From contig NZ_CP077770.1 in the NCBI RefSeq assembly GCF_019134595.1, positions 2,128,001 through 2,192,000 of the forward strand: a stretch of 64,000 nt of DNA, in the 5' to 3' direction. The stretch is from Pseudoalteromonas shioyasakiensis. GTDB taxonomy: Bacteria > Pseudomonadota > Gammaproteobacteria > Enterobacterales > Alteromonadaceae. The notes below the pieces were generated by a model. It ran no database searches. It was not told the origin of the DNA and saw nothing but the letters and a program-made list of their open reading frames with translations. The translations under genes were made by a program, and so were the position numbers. Below, piece by piece: positions 8,084 through 16,716 of this stretch (the first letter of the stretch is position 1; each line of letters begins with the position of its first letter).

Positions 8084-10237
8084 TTATAGCGATTTAACAC
8101 CCATGTTGTATAGGGTAAAGCCATAAATATCAGCGTATTGGTCGATGATCTTACTGGTTGGTGTTCCTGCACCATGGCCTGCATTTGTTTCAATGCGAAT
8201 AAGATACGGATTTTGTTTCGCACCTTTTTCTTGTAGCTCTGCTGCAAACTTAAATGAATGCGCAGGCACAACACGGTCATCATGATCCCCTGTTGTTACT
8301 AAGGTTGCTGGGTAGCTAACACCTTCTTTTACATTGTGAACTGGCGAGTAGCCTTTTAAGTAATCGAACATTTCTTTACTTTGTTCACTTGTACCGTAGT
8401 CATACGCCCAACCAGCACCGGCTGTAAAGGTGTGGTAACGAAGCATATCTAAAACACCTACAGCAGGAAGCGCAACTTTAAATAGCTCAGGGCGCTGTGT
8501 CATAACCGCACCAACTAATAAGCCACCATTTGAGCCACCACGTACCGCTAGGTAATCAGGTGAGCTGTATTGTTTTTCGTTTAAGTACTCAGCCGCAGCA
8601 ATAAAGTCATCAAATACATTTTGTTTCTTAAGCTGTGTACCATTTACATGCCATTCTTTACCGTATTCGCCACCACCACGAATATTAGCAACAGCATATA
8701 CACCACCGTGCTCAAGCCATGCCGCAATTGTAGGGCTGTAGCTTGGTGTTAGGCTCACGTTAAAGCCACCATAACCATATAAAATAGTCGGATTTTTACC
8801 GTTAAGTTCGGTGCCTTTTTTGTATGAAATAATCATCGGAACTTTAGTGCCATCTTTTGATGTATAGAACACTTGTTCAGAGATATATTCTTCGCTATTA
8901 AATTTAGCGCCCGACTTGCGATACACATCAGACTTACCTGACTCAACATCAAACGAATAGGTATTGCCTGGTGTAGTGTAATTAGTAAATGAGTAATACA
9001 GCGTTTGTGCATCGTGCTTACCGCTAAAGCCATATGCAGTACCCACACCTGGCAGGCTGATGTCACGCACCAATTTACCTGATTTATCGTATTGTTTTAC
9101 TTGTGAAATCGCATCAACCATATACTTAGCAAAGAAGTAGTCACCACCTTTTGAAAGGCTAAGCACATTGTCAGTTTCTGGGATTAAATCTTGCCAATTT
9201 TCAGGGCTTGGATCAGCTGCATCAACAGTCACTACACGTTTATTTGGCGCGTTTAAGTTAGTCACCAAATATAGTTTCGAGCCGTCATTATCAATAATTG
9301 AGGTATCTGAGTCAGTGTTATCTAAAATAGTCACTAGCTCGCTGTCAGGCTTAGTTAAATCTTTGATAAACAGTTTATTACCTGAAGTTGAAGTACTTGC
9401 AGCAATTATTAAATAACGATTATCACGGGTTACATCAGCACCAATATAACGATGTTTCTGAGCCTCTGTGCCACCATAAACTAATTGGTCATCTGCCTGA
9501 GCCGTGCCTAACTTATGGTAGTAAACTTTATGTTGATCTGTTTTTGCAGACAGCTCACTGCCCTTTGGCTTATCGTAGCTCGAATAATAGAAACCTTCGT
9601 TGCCAAGCCAAGAGATACCACTGAATTTTACATCGACTAAAGCCTCTTCAATCGGCTGTTTAGTTGCAGTATCAATAATGATAATTTTACGCCAGTCACT
9701 GCCGCCTTCAGAGATTTGATAAGCCGCTAGCGTGCCGTCTTCTGTGAATGTTAAGCCCGACATTGAGGTTGTGCCGTCGCTACTGAAGGTATTTGGATCT
9801 AAGAACACTTCAGCCTCTGAGTCGCCTTTTTTACGATAAACTACGTACTGATTTTGCAGGCCATCGTTTTTATAAAAATAGGTGTACTCACCCTCTTTAA
9901 ATGGCGCTGTAACTTTTTCGTAGTTCATCAGCTTTTCAAGGGTGGTTTTAAGCTCATCGCGATAAGGAATGTTTTTTAGATAAGAAAACGTCACATCATT
10001 TTCGGCTTTCACCCACTGGGCTGTTTCGTCGCTCATATCGTCTTCTAACCAACGATACGGATCGGCTACTTTTTCACCGAAATATTCATCAACAACATTG
10101 CCTTTTTTAGTTTCTGGATAATTCACAGCAGCTTTAACCTCTGCAGTTTTTACTGTTTGTTCTGTATTTGTAGGGGTAGATTCACCGCAACCCGCCAATG
10201 CAACAACAATTGCACATGCTAGTGTTTTCTTAATCAT
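8084..10237 (-). CDS. Prolyl oligopeptidase family lipoprotein (S9A)
   Basis: A 717-residue serine peptidase that cuts short proline-containing peptides. It starts with a lipoprotein signal ([14 protein letters not shown], lipid Cys at about residue 17), so it is anchored in the envelope. Residues about 40-70 hold the DPYRWLED motif; a seven-bladed propeller follows to about residue 450; the hydrolase domain has GGSNGGLL with the nucleophile Ser near 569, DDRVVPAHS with the Asp near 655, and NAGHGAG with the His near 688. NIRGGGEYG is also typical of S9A. The triad is intact. It is flanked by terminators and is probably monocistronic. Confidence 0.93.
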   Translation of the reverse strand: MIKKTLACAIVVALAGCGESTPTNTEQTVKTAEVKAAVNYPETKKGNVVDEYFGEKVADPYRWLEDDMSDETAQWVKAENDVTFSYLKNIPYRDELKTTLEKLMNYEKVTAPFKEGEYTYFYKNDGLQNQYVVYRKKGDSEAEVFLDPNTFSSDGTTSMSGLTFTEDGTLAAYQISEGGSDWRKIIIIDTATKQPIEEALVDVKFSGISWLGNEGFYYSSYDKPKGSELSAKTDQHKVYYHKLGTAQADDQLVYGGTEAQKHRYIGADVTRDNRYLIIAASTSTSGNKLFIKDLTKPDSELVTILDNTDSDTSIIDNDGSKLYLVTNLNAPNKRVVTVDAADPSPENWQDLIPETDNVLSLSKGGDYFFAKYMVDAISQVKQYDKSGKLVRDISLPGVGTAYGFSGKHDAQTLYYSFTNYTTPGNTYSFDVESGKSDVYRKSGAKFNSEEYISEQVFYTSKDGTKVPMIISYKKGTELNGKNPTILYGYGGFNVSLTPSYSPTIAAWLEHGGVYAVANIRGGGEYGKEWHVNGTQLKKQNVFDDFIAAAEYLNEKQYSSPDYLAVRGGSNGGLLVGAVMTQRPELFKVALPAVGVLDMLRYHTFTAGAGWAYDYGTSEQSKEMFDYLKGYSPVHNVKEGVSYPATLVTTGDHDDRVVPAHSFKFAAELQEKGAKQNPYLIRIETNAGHGAGTPTSKIIDQYADIYGFTLYNMGVKSL

Positions 10238-10346
10238 AATAAATTTACTTTTAGTTATTGTTAATAAAATGAAAGTAAAATTAAAGCATTAGAATGTCTA
10301 GTAATTTGCGGTTAAACACAGGAAGTGCTGTAAACCAATGTAAAAA

Positions 10347-10376
10347 CAAAAAAGCCACGTAGTAACGTGGCTTTTT
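10347..10376 (-). terminator. Intrinsic terminator of the aminotransferase gene
   Basis: Stem AAAAAGCCACGT / ACGTGGCTTTTT around AGTA. It lies just after the stop of the branched-chain aminotransferase on the minus strand and can also act on the plus strand. Confidence 0.85.
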
Positions 10377-10396
10377 ATATATGACTTTTTTAGCAA

Positions 10397-11392
10397 TTAT
10401 ACTTTTGTTAACCAGCCATGAGTATCTGCTGATTTACCCCATTGAATATCATTCAATGCTTGGCGTAATTTAGCAACTTTGTCACCGGGCTCACCAGAGC
10501 CCACTTTAAACTCTTGGTCGTTATGAATAAGTGTGCCAACCGAGGTAAGTACCGCAGCGGTACCTGATAACGCAGCTTCAGTACCTGGTTTAGCGGCTCT
10601 TTCTAGTAACTCAGACACAGTAAAGTTACGCTCAGATACGGTCATACCTAAATCTTTAGCAATGGTTAAAATACTATTACGCGTCACACCGTGTAAGAAT
10701 GTGCTATCAAGTGCTTTTGTGATGATCTCGTCACCATCAATTAGAATGAAGTTTGCAGCACCAGTTTCTTGTACATCACCACCTGGGCAGAATAAGATTT
10801 GATCAGCTTGATGCTCAGAGCGAGCTTCTAAGATTGGACCTAATGCACTTGCATAGTTACCACCACTTTTAACCATACCCATGTGTGGTGCGCAGCGCAT
10901 GCCGTCTTCTTCAAGTAATACACGTAATGCTGTAGCACCACCTGAGAAATAATCACCTACAGGCGAAAGCAGTACATAAAGCAAGGAACTCATCGAAGGC
11001 GCAGCCGCTTTACCAATTGCCGCTTCTGTACCAATGTGAGTTGGGCGAATATACATAGAACCCGGCGGAGTTGGTGTTTCGTCTGCGTACTCTTTTACAA
11101 TGTCTTTGATCATTTGCTCAAGCATGCTTTCGTCAAAGTCAGGTAAGTTTAGTAACTTAGAGCTTTGTTTCATACGAGCAATGTTAGCATCCATACGAAA
11201 GATATAGACCGAGCCATCTTCGTGACGAAATGCTTTTAATCCTTCAAAACAGGTGCTTGAGTAATGTAATACGTGAGCACCCGCATGTAATTCGATTTTA
11301 TCAGATGGGACCAGCGCGCTTTCACTCCATGAGTTATCAGCAAAACGTGCTTGGATCATTTGTGGCATAAATACAGTACCAAATGCGGCCAT
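10397..11392 (-). CDS. ilvE: Branched-chain amino acid aminotransferase
   Basis: A 331-residue fold-type IV PLP enzyme that transfers the amino group between glutamate and the keto-acids of Ile, Leu and Val. N-terminal HVLHYSSTCFEGLKAFR is the BCAT signature. The PLP lysine lies in MGMVKSGGNYA near residue 175, and the QETGAANFIL and LHGVTRNSIL segments bind the cofactor phosphate. It resembles the longer BCAT group (ilvE2 type) more than E. coli IlvE, so the symbol is by function. GAGAGAACAACA precedes the ATG. No leader-peptide attenuator is evident upstream. Confidence 0.88.
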   Translation of the reverse strand: MAAFGTVFMPQMIQARFADNSWSESALVPSDKIELHAGAHVLHYSSTCFEGLKAFRHEDGSVYIFRMDANIARMKQSSKLLNLPDFDESMLEQMIKDIVKEYADETPTPPGSMYIRPTHIGTEAAIGKAAAPSMSSLLYVLLSPVGDYFSGGATALRVLLEEDGMRCAPHMGMVKSGGNYASALGPILEARSEHQADQILFCPGGDVQETGAANFILIDGDEIITKALDSTFLHGVTRNSILTIAKDLGMTVSERNFTVSELLERAAKPGTEAALSGTAAVLTSVGTLIHNDQEFKVGSGEPGDKVAKLRQALNDIQWGKSADTHGWLTKV

Positions 11393-11511
11393 TGTTGTTC
11401 TCTCTTGTTTGGACTACTTTTACCCCATTGTATGCTAATCCATCCCCGTTTAACCATAGCAAACTAGTGCCTTTTATCGATTAAAGTGATAATAATCCGA
11501 CCATTTGGTAC

Positions 11512-11539
11512 AAAAAATGTGCAACCCAAGTTGCGCATT
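11512..11539 (-). terminator. Intrinsic terminator after the SDR gene
   Basis: Stem AATGCGCAAC / GTTGCACATT (one G-U pair) followed by a TTTTTT run on the minus strand, 38-65 bp past the SDR stop codon. Confidence 0.8.
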
Positions 11540-11576
11540 GTTTACTGAGAATCATTCGCTAACAAATGATAATAAA

Positions 11577-12365
11577 TTATCTATAGTTCATTTTTGCTGT
11601 GAGGCGATTAAAAAAGCCCGGGAAAAAACGCTTAATAGTCGGTGCTAAACCACTTATTCCTTCACCAATAACAACTTCATCTTTCTCGGCTTCAATGGCT
11701 TTAATCATTTTTGCAGCCGCTTTTGCCACATCCATACCGTTTTCAATTGATTCCTCTGGCTTATTTTGCGGTTTACCTTGGCCATCTAACGAGTTATGCG
11801 CAATAGCTGTTTTAATTGAACCTGGGCAAATAGTCAGGCAATTCACATTTTTATCGGCTAGTTCTGCTCTTAAGCAATCCATAAAGCCCACAACCGCATA
11901 CTTAGAACCCGAATACCCAGTTCTGAACTTTGAACCGACTTTACCCGCTACGCTGCTAATTGATACCACCATGCCCATACCTTGCTTCACCATCTGTGGT
12001 ACGACCGCCTTAGTTAAAGCAATTAAACCAAAGTAGTTTACTTCCATCAGTTGGCGATAAACCGTAAATTCGTTTTCTAAAAATAGACTACGCTGCGACA
12101 CCCCACCGTTATTGATAAGCACATCAATGCGGCCAATTCGCTCAATCACCGCAGGCATATCTTCAAGTAAGGCTTCGGGCTTTGCCAAATCAAGGGCGAC
12201 CACATGATGATTACCGCCAAGCCTTGTATTAAGAGCGTTGAGTTTATCCTCATTACGGGCAGACAGTATTAGCGTTGCACCCTTTGCTGCCAGTTGCTCA
12301 CAAAGTGCCTCCCCAATTCCAGAAGATGCCCCAGTAACCCAAACTGTTTTACCATTTAATTGCAT
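11577..12365 (-). CDS. Short-chain dehydrogenase/reductase (SDR)
   Basis: A 262-residue classical SDR that oxidises or reduces a carbonyl with NAD(P)H. The Rossmann motif TGASSGIGE is at residues 10-18, NNGG near 88, the catalytic Ser in SISSVAGKVG, and YSGSK with the Tyr/Lys pair near 151-155. Cofactor specificity and substrate cannot be assigned; the closest pattern is the DHRS7/YqjQ-like group. It follows the Mpo1-like gene by 21 bp on the same strand with an AAGGAACACAC ribosome site, so the two probably form an operon, perhaps in lipid metabolism (inference). Confidence 0.88.
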   Translation of the reverse strand: MQLNGKTVWVTGASSGIGEALCEQLAAKGATLILSARNEDKLNALNTRLGGNHHVVALDLAKPEALLEDMPAVIERIGRIDVLINNGGVSQRSLFLENEFTVYRQLMEVNYFGLIALTKAVVPQMVKQGMGMVVSISSVAGKVGSKFRTGYSGSKYAVVGFMDCLRAELADKNVNCLTICPGSIKTAIAHNSLDGQGKPQNKPEESIENGMDVAKAAAKMIKAIEAEKDEVVIGEGISGLAPTIKRFFPGFFNRLTAKMNYR

Positions 12366-12386
12366 GTGTGTTCCTTATTATTGTTG

Positions 12387-12890
12387 TTATGCTTTGTTAG
12401 GCCCTGCATGTTGTTCGATATGATTAGCAATATCTTTATAAAAACCAAGCATAATCAAGAACTCTGCTAAAACAAATAACGGCCCTATTACCAAACCCAT
12501 TAAATCGTCAACAAAGGCTGGCTTTTTACCTTCAAAATAGTGACCAATAAACTGAAACACCCAACCAACAACGAAACTGCCAATGCTCACAGCTAGCCAT
12601 AACTCTGTTGAAAGCGACACCACAGGCTCAGCAGCAATACTTAACAAACTTAAGCATACAGCCATAATTAACCCCATAGATAAGCTAAGCATTAAGTAAT
12701 AAAGACACGTGAGTGCAATCACCACGGTTGCCAAGGAGATAACAGCAGGCTCTGAGATAAGCGTGACGCGTTGCAATAAACAAATAATTGCAAACACAAT
12801 TAATGGAATGCCGATAAAGTGAGTGTAAATATTGCGTTTAGAACGGTGATAAAGGGCGTAATTTGTCAGTTGTTGTTTTAATGTTTTCAT
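12387..12890 (-). CDS. DUF962/Mpo1-like membrane protein
   Basis: A 167-residue integral membrane protein. YALYHRSKRNIYTHFIGIP at residues 10-28 and the later IGHYFEGKKPAF are the conserved His-bearing motifs of the Mpo1/YGL010w family. The yeast member is an Fe-dependent dioxygenase that alpha-oxidises 2-hydroxy fatty acids. About four hydrophobic segments follow. The open frame extends to a TTG at 12917, but the ATG at 12890 has AGGAAAAACA upstream and starts MKTLKQQL, so it is preferred. Enzymatic function in bacteria is inferred from the family. Co-directional with the SDR gene. Confidence 0.85.
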   Translation of the reverse strand: MKTLKQQLTNYALYHRSKRNIYTHFIGIPLIVFAIICLLQRVTLISEPAVISLATVVIALTCLYYLMLSLSMGLIMAVCLSLLSIAAEPVVSLSTELWLAVSIGSFVVGWVFQFIGHYFEGKKPAFVDDLMGLVIGPLFVLAEFLIMLGFYKDIANHIEQHAGPNKA

Positions 12891-12997
12891 TGTTTTTCCT
12901 GCCAAAACTGTGTTCAAAATTCAGATTAGCAGAAAATTCACCAACAAGAATGTCAACTAGCCGACACTTAAAGTGACTAGCTTAGACTCACATATTA

Positions 12998-13402
12998 TTA
13001 AACCAGCGCATCGATGACTTTGCCTTTTTCAGCTTCTGGTCGCATATCCATGCGTTCGCGACCTTTTTGATACTCTTCATCGAGCATCGCTTGCAGCTCA
13101 TTCATTTTTTCTTGTAGTGCTTTAGTATCGGCACCTTGTTGTTGCATTTGTTCAGCAAGGTTTTCTATTTGCGCTTTTATTTCATCAATTTTCTCTTTAT
13201 CAACCCCGAGCCGCTGATAAACCAAAGCTTCTTGCGCCTGTGCTAAAAAAGAGCTGGGCTCAGACTGCTTTTGTAAAAGTTGTTGTGCTGAAGATGCTGG
13301 CGTATGCATAGCCTTCATATCATCGAGGCGAGCCGTTTGCGACTGCTTACCAGCAGCCGAGGCGTGATAAGGGTTATATTGATTATGAAATGTAATTGCC
13401 AC
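12998..13402 (-). CDS. Hypothetical cytoplasmic coiled-coil protein
   Basis: A 134-residue protein starting at a GTG with GGAAG 8 nt upstream. The N-terminal 40 residues look disordered. Residues about 55-110 form a heptad-like helix rich in Gln and Glu (KEKIDEIKAQIENLAEQM and following). There is no signal peptide and no family I recognise. It lies 54 bp downstream of the Crp/Fnr regulator on the same strand and may be co-transcribed with it. Confidence 0.68.
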   Translation of the reverse strand: MAITFHNQYNPYHASAAGKQSQTARLDDMKAMHTPASSAQQLLQKQSEPSSFLAQAQEALVYQRLGVDKEKIDEIKAQIENLAEQMQQQGADTKALQEKMNELQAMLDEEYQKGRERMDMRPEAEKGKVIDALV

Positions 13403-13456
13403 AAGTTGTCTTCCATTTAAGCTTGATTACAACTTTGTAGCAATTTTAGTTCCAAG

Positions 13457-14119
13457 CTAGCATTGAGATTGCAATTTATCGATATCAATAATTTCAATCG
13501 ATTGATATTTAAGATTAATAATTGAATCAGCTTGTAGGGATTGTAATATTTGATTAATGGTTTGCCGTGTTAAATAGGTCATATCGGCAAGTTGTTGCTG
13601 GGTAAGCGGCAAACAGCTTTGGAGTGACGATTGATAAAGCATGCATAACCGCTTACTCACCTTTTGCTTTGCTGTAAGCAGTGCGTGATCTTCTAATGAA
13701 TCAAACAGGTTTCGCACTTTATTGGTAAGCAACAGTCCAAAATCATGCCAATATGCAGGGCTTTCTTGTAATAACTGACTTAATGCCCGCTCAGGAACGT
13801 GTAAAAGCCGTACCGCAGTTTGAGCATACACATCGTGGGTGCGTTTACCGCCATCAAACAGAGCCACTTCACCAAACCACATCGCACTGGTTACAAAACT
13901 GAGCACTGCTTCTTTGCCTTGGCTATTAACCCCAGAAACTCTAAGCACGCCATTAATAACACAATACAGACCGGTATTTTCATCACCACGCAAAAACAAT
14001 GCATCACCAGCATTTAAGGTGATTAATTTAGCATTTTTTACTAGCTTGTCCCTAAATAATTGTGTGCGATTTTTAAACCATTTGTCTTGGTTAATTACCG
14101 AAAGGTCTTGTTCATTCAA
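13457..14119 (-). CDS. Crp/Fnr family transcription regulator
   Basis: A 220-residue regulator with a cyclic-nucleotide-binding-like beta-roll (ITLNAGDALFLRGDE, then GLYCVINGVLRV and WFGEVALFDG) and a C-terminal winged helix whose recognition helix is TYLTRQTINQILQSL. It lacks the four-cysteine FNR cluster, so it is not an oxygen-sensing FNR. Whether it binds cAMP cannot be read; the phosphate-binding segment GEVALFDGGKRTHD differs from Crp's GELGLF..RSA. A TTG at 14119 with AAGGA 7 nt upstream is the preferred start; a GTG at 14164 would add 15 residues. It is divergent from the M20 gene, which it may control. Confidence 0.85.
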   Translation of the reverse strand: MNEQDLSVINQDKWFKNRTQLFRDKLVKNAKLITLNAGDALFLRGDENTGLYCVINGVLRVSGVNSQGKEAVLSFVTSAMWFGEVALFDGGKRTHDVYAQTAVRLLHVPERALSQLLQESPAYWHDFGLLLTNKVRNLFDSLEDHALLTAKQKVSKRLCMLYQSSLQSCLPLTQQQLADMTYLTRQTINQILQSLQADSIINLKYQSIEIIDIDKLQSQC

Positions 14120-14228
14120 GTGTTTATCCTTTACATTGATGTAGTGTGCATATATCCAAGCCACCTCAAAATGCAGAATTCAGCGTTTCACAGACGGTTT
14201 GGATATCTAAATAATAAAAGGATACGGG

Positions 14229-15518
14229 ATGTTAAACAAACTACTTTCGACCAGCCTACTTCTCAGTGCTATTTCTACCCCTGCATTTGCTAGTGATATT
14301 AATACTGAACTTAAATCTGCAAATAAAAGCGTCAGCGAAAAAGTTATTAAATGGCGCCGTCATTTACATCAAAACCCAGAGCTTAGTAACCGTGAGTTTG
14401 AAACAGCCAAATACGTGGCTAAGCATCTACGTTCGTTAGGCCTTGAGGTTCAAACAGGTGTGGCTCATACCGGTGTGGTTGCCAAACTTAAAGGGGGCAA
14501 AAAAGGTCCGCTTATTGCGCTACGTGCAGATATGGATGCACTACCTGTTAAAGAGCAAGTAGACTTACCTTTCGCGTCAACTCAAACAACAGAGTATAAA
14601 GGCAATACCGTTGGCGTAATGCATGCCTGTGGTCATGATAACCATGTGGCTATTTTAATGGCAGCAGCTGAGTCTTTAGTAAAAATTAAAGACCAGCTAG
14701 CGGGTGATATTTTGTTTGTATTCCAACCTGCTGAAGAAGGTGCACCAGACGGCGAAGAAGGTGGTGCTGAGCTGATGCTTAAAGAAGGCTTATTTAAAGA
14801 AAAGCCAGAAGCCGTATTTGGTTTACACGTAACCAGCTCACTTAATACCGGACAAATTGGTTTTCGTGAAGGGCCGCTAATGGCCAGCGCCGACAAATTT
14901 ACAATCACAGTAAAAGGTCGCCAAACTCACGGCTCACGCCCTTGGAATGGGGTTGACCCAATTGTGGCGTCATCACAAATTATTATGGCAACACAAACCA
15001 TTGCCTCACGCCAAGTTGATGTAACCAAAGCGCCTTCGGTGGTTTCATTTGGTGCCATTAATGGCGGTGTGCGTAACAACATCATCCCTGATCAAGTTGA
15101 AATGGTTGGCACAATTCGTACCTTTGACCAAGAAATGCGTGCTGACATTAAAAAACGTTTAGCTAAAACCGCTGAGATGGTAGCTGAATCAGGTGGCGCA
15201 GAAGCGCATGTTCACATTGATCATGGCTACCCAGTAACAGTGAACGATGTTGAATTAACCAAGAAAATGACACCAACTCTTGCTGGTGTGGTTGGCAAAG
15301 AAAACCTGATCACAACGCCACTTATCACAGGTGCCGAAGACTTTAGTTACTACGCCTTAGAAACACCAGGCATGTTCTTTTTCTTAGGTGTCACACCAAA
15401 AGGTCAAGATGCAGTTACAGCACCTAGTAACCATTCACCACACTTTTTTGCAGACGAAAAAGCTTTACAGCTTGGCGTAAATGCAATGACGCAATTAGTG
15501 GTTGATTACCTAAAATAA
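14229..15518 (+). CDS. Exported M20D amidohydrolase
   Basis: A 429-residue metallo-amidohydrolase of the IAA-amino-acid hydrolase / N-acyl amino acid deacylase type. A signal peptide (LLSTSLLLSAISTPAFA) puts it in the periplasm. Metal ligands are visible: HACGHDNH near residue 138, EEGA near 174, GLHV near 199 and the C-terminal SPHFF His. The dimerisation domain follows KFTITVKGRQTHGS. The substrate is probably an N-acylated or conjugated amino acid. It is divergent from the Crp/Fnr gene with only about 110 bp between starts and ends in a hairpin terminator. Confidence 0.9.
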   Translation: MLNKLLSTSLLLSAISTPAFASDINTELKSANKSVSEKVIKWRRHLHQNPELSNREFETAKYVAKHLRSLGLEVQTGVAHTGVVAKLKGGKKGPLIALRADMDALPVKEQVDLPFASTQTTEYKGNTVGVMHACGHDNHVAILMAAAESLVKIKDQLAGDILFVFQPAEEGAPDGEEGGAELMLKEGLFKEKPEAVFGLHVTSSLNTGQIGFREGPLMASADKFTITVKGRQTHGSRPWNGVDPIVASSQIIMATQTIASRQVDVTKAPSVVSFGAINGGVRNNIIPDQVEMVGTIRTFDQEMRADIKKRLAKTAEMVAESGGAEAHVHIDHGYPVTVNDVELTKKMTPTLAGVVGKENLITTPLITGAEDFSYYALETPGMFFFLGVTPKGQDAVTAPSNHSPHFFADEKALQLGVNAMTQLVVDYLK

Positions 15519-15534
15519 TAAAAATTTTCTTACC

Positions 15535-15566
15535 GGCGGGTGGCATCACTACCCGCCCTATTTTCT
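15535..15566 (+). terminator. Intrinsic terminator after the M20 gene
   Basis: Stem GGCGGGT / ACCCGCC with a 9-nt loop followed by CTATTTTCTT on the plus strand, 17 bp past the stop. Confidence 0.8.
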
Positions 15567-15634
15567 TAGCTGTTCAGCATCAATAAAGTTCATTTTGCTA
15601 GGGTTAGATTACTATAAACAGGTAAGGAAACCCC

Positions 15635-16264
15635 ATGACATCAGAATACTTCCATTTTTTAAGCATTATCGGTGTAGCGTTTTTTGCTATTTCTGGCACC
15701 TTGCTGGGCCATGAAAAAAGTGTCGGTGGTTTTGGTGTGGTGGTCGTTGCCACAGTCACAGCTCTGGGTGGTGGCACACTTCGAGACATATTGCTTAACA
15801 AACCAGTATTTTGGATAGCTCAGCCCGATTATTTGTACGCAACTTACATAGCCATATTCGCCTCTATTTTATCTATTCGTCACTTACCCGATTTAAGTAA
15901 CACCACCATGCTATTAATGGATGCTGTAGGGATGGCGATTTTCAATATTATTGGTATCGAAAAGGCACTGATCGGCGGCGCAGATATGGTTGTAGCCATC
16001 ACCATGGGTATGACCACAGGTATTTTTGGTGGCCTGATGCGTGATGTGATCTGCCGAGAAGTGCCTCTAGTAATGGGTGAAGAACTCTATTCAACCGCTT
16101 GCTTATCTGGCGGGTTAACTTACGCGGCTTTATTCACCCTTGAGGTGAGTTATATTTGGTGTATTCTTGGCGCATTTGCTGTGACGGTATGTTTAAGATT
16201 AGGCGCCATACACTTTGGCTGGCAACCTAACCTATTTCGTAAAAGCAGCTTTAAACGCTCTTAG
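15635..16264 (+). CDS. TRIC-type cation channel (UPF0126, YadS/YicG-like)
   Basis: A 209-residue inner-membrane protein with two copies of the UPF0126 repeat, about seven hydrophobic helices. The paired motifs GVVVVATVTALGGGTLRD (near residue 35) and AITMGMTTGIFGGLMRD (near 120), each ending in G-x-x-R-D, are the family hallmark. Bacterial and archaeal TRIC relatives form homotrimeric cation channels. An AAGGAAACCCC site precedes the ATG. It converges with the GNAT gene and the two stops overlap by 4 bp. Confidence 0.9.
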   Translation: MTSEYFHFLSIIGVAFFAISGTLLGHEKSVGGFGVVVVATVTALGGGTLRDILLNKPVFWIAQPDYLYATYIAIFASILSIRHLPDLSNTTMLLMDAVGMAIFNIIGIEKALIGGADMVVAITMGMTTGIFGGLMRDVICREVPLVMGEELYSTACLSGGLTYAALFTLEVSYIWCILGAFAVTVCLRLGAIHFGWQPNLFRKSSFKRS

Positions 16265-16716
16265 CAAGTCATATAAATACAGCCATCGAGTGGCATGTTA
16301 GCGGGGTACTGGGTTTGTATAAAACCCAGTTTTTCATAGGCCGTTTTAGCAAGGGTATTGTGGGTATATACAAACAACGACAAGCTATCGCAGTTCAATT
16401 GCTGTTTGCCCTGCTCTCCCAGTAAATTTATCAACACTTTTGCAAGACCTTTACCACGTTCACTTGGCGCGATAACTAGCCGCCCTAAATGGCAACGACC
16501 TTCACGTAGATAGTATTGACCAAACCCTAACATGCGGCCTTCGTCATTAACCAACGTGTAGGAACTCAGCGCATCTAGGTTTAAATCATTTTTAAAGCTT
16601 TGCGTATCAAATGGGTAATTAAAAAATGGCCCAGACCAAATACGCAGTTCAGCCTCTTTGTTAAACCAACCCATTAACTCGTTGAGTTGGTCACTCGTTA
16701 CTTTAACTAGCTTCAT
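16261..16716 (-). CDS. GNAT-family N-acetyltransferase
   Basis: A 151-residue GNAT protein. The acetyl-CoA pyrophosphate loop is RGKGLAKVLI near residue 86, preceded by the beta4 strand CHLGRLVIAPSE; AKTAYEKLGF is the usual C-terminal helix. The acceptor substrate is unknown. The start lies 14 bp inside the end of recD, so it is translationally coupled to the recCBD operon, although no functional link to recombination is implied by the sequence. Confidence 0.85.
   Translation of the reverse strand: MKLVKVTSDQLNELMGWFNKEAELRIWSGPFFNYPFDTQSFKNDLNLDALSSYTLVNDEGRMLGFGQYYLREGRCHLGRLVIAPSERGKGLAKVLINLLGEQGKQQLNCDSLSLFVYTHNTLAKTAYEKLGFIQTQYPANMPLDGCIYMTC

Noticed and set aside
11541..11576. Fur-box-like GAGAATCATTCGC and ATGATAATAAATTATC near the aminotransferase gene
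   Set aside because: They lie at the 3' end of the SDR gene beyond a terminator, match the Fur consensus poorly, and AT-rich DNA gives such matches by chance.
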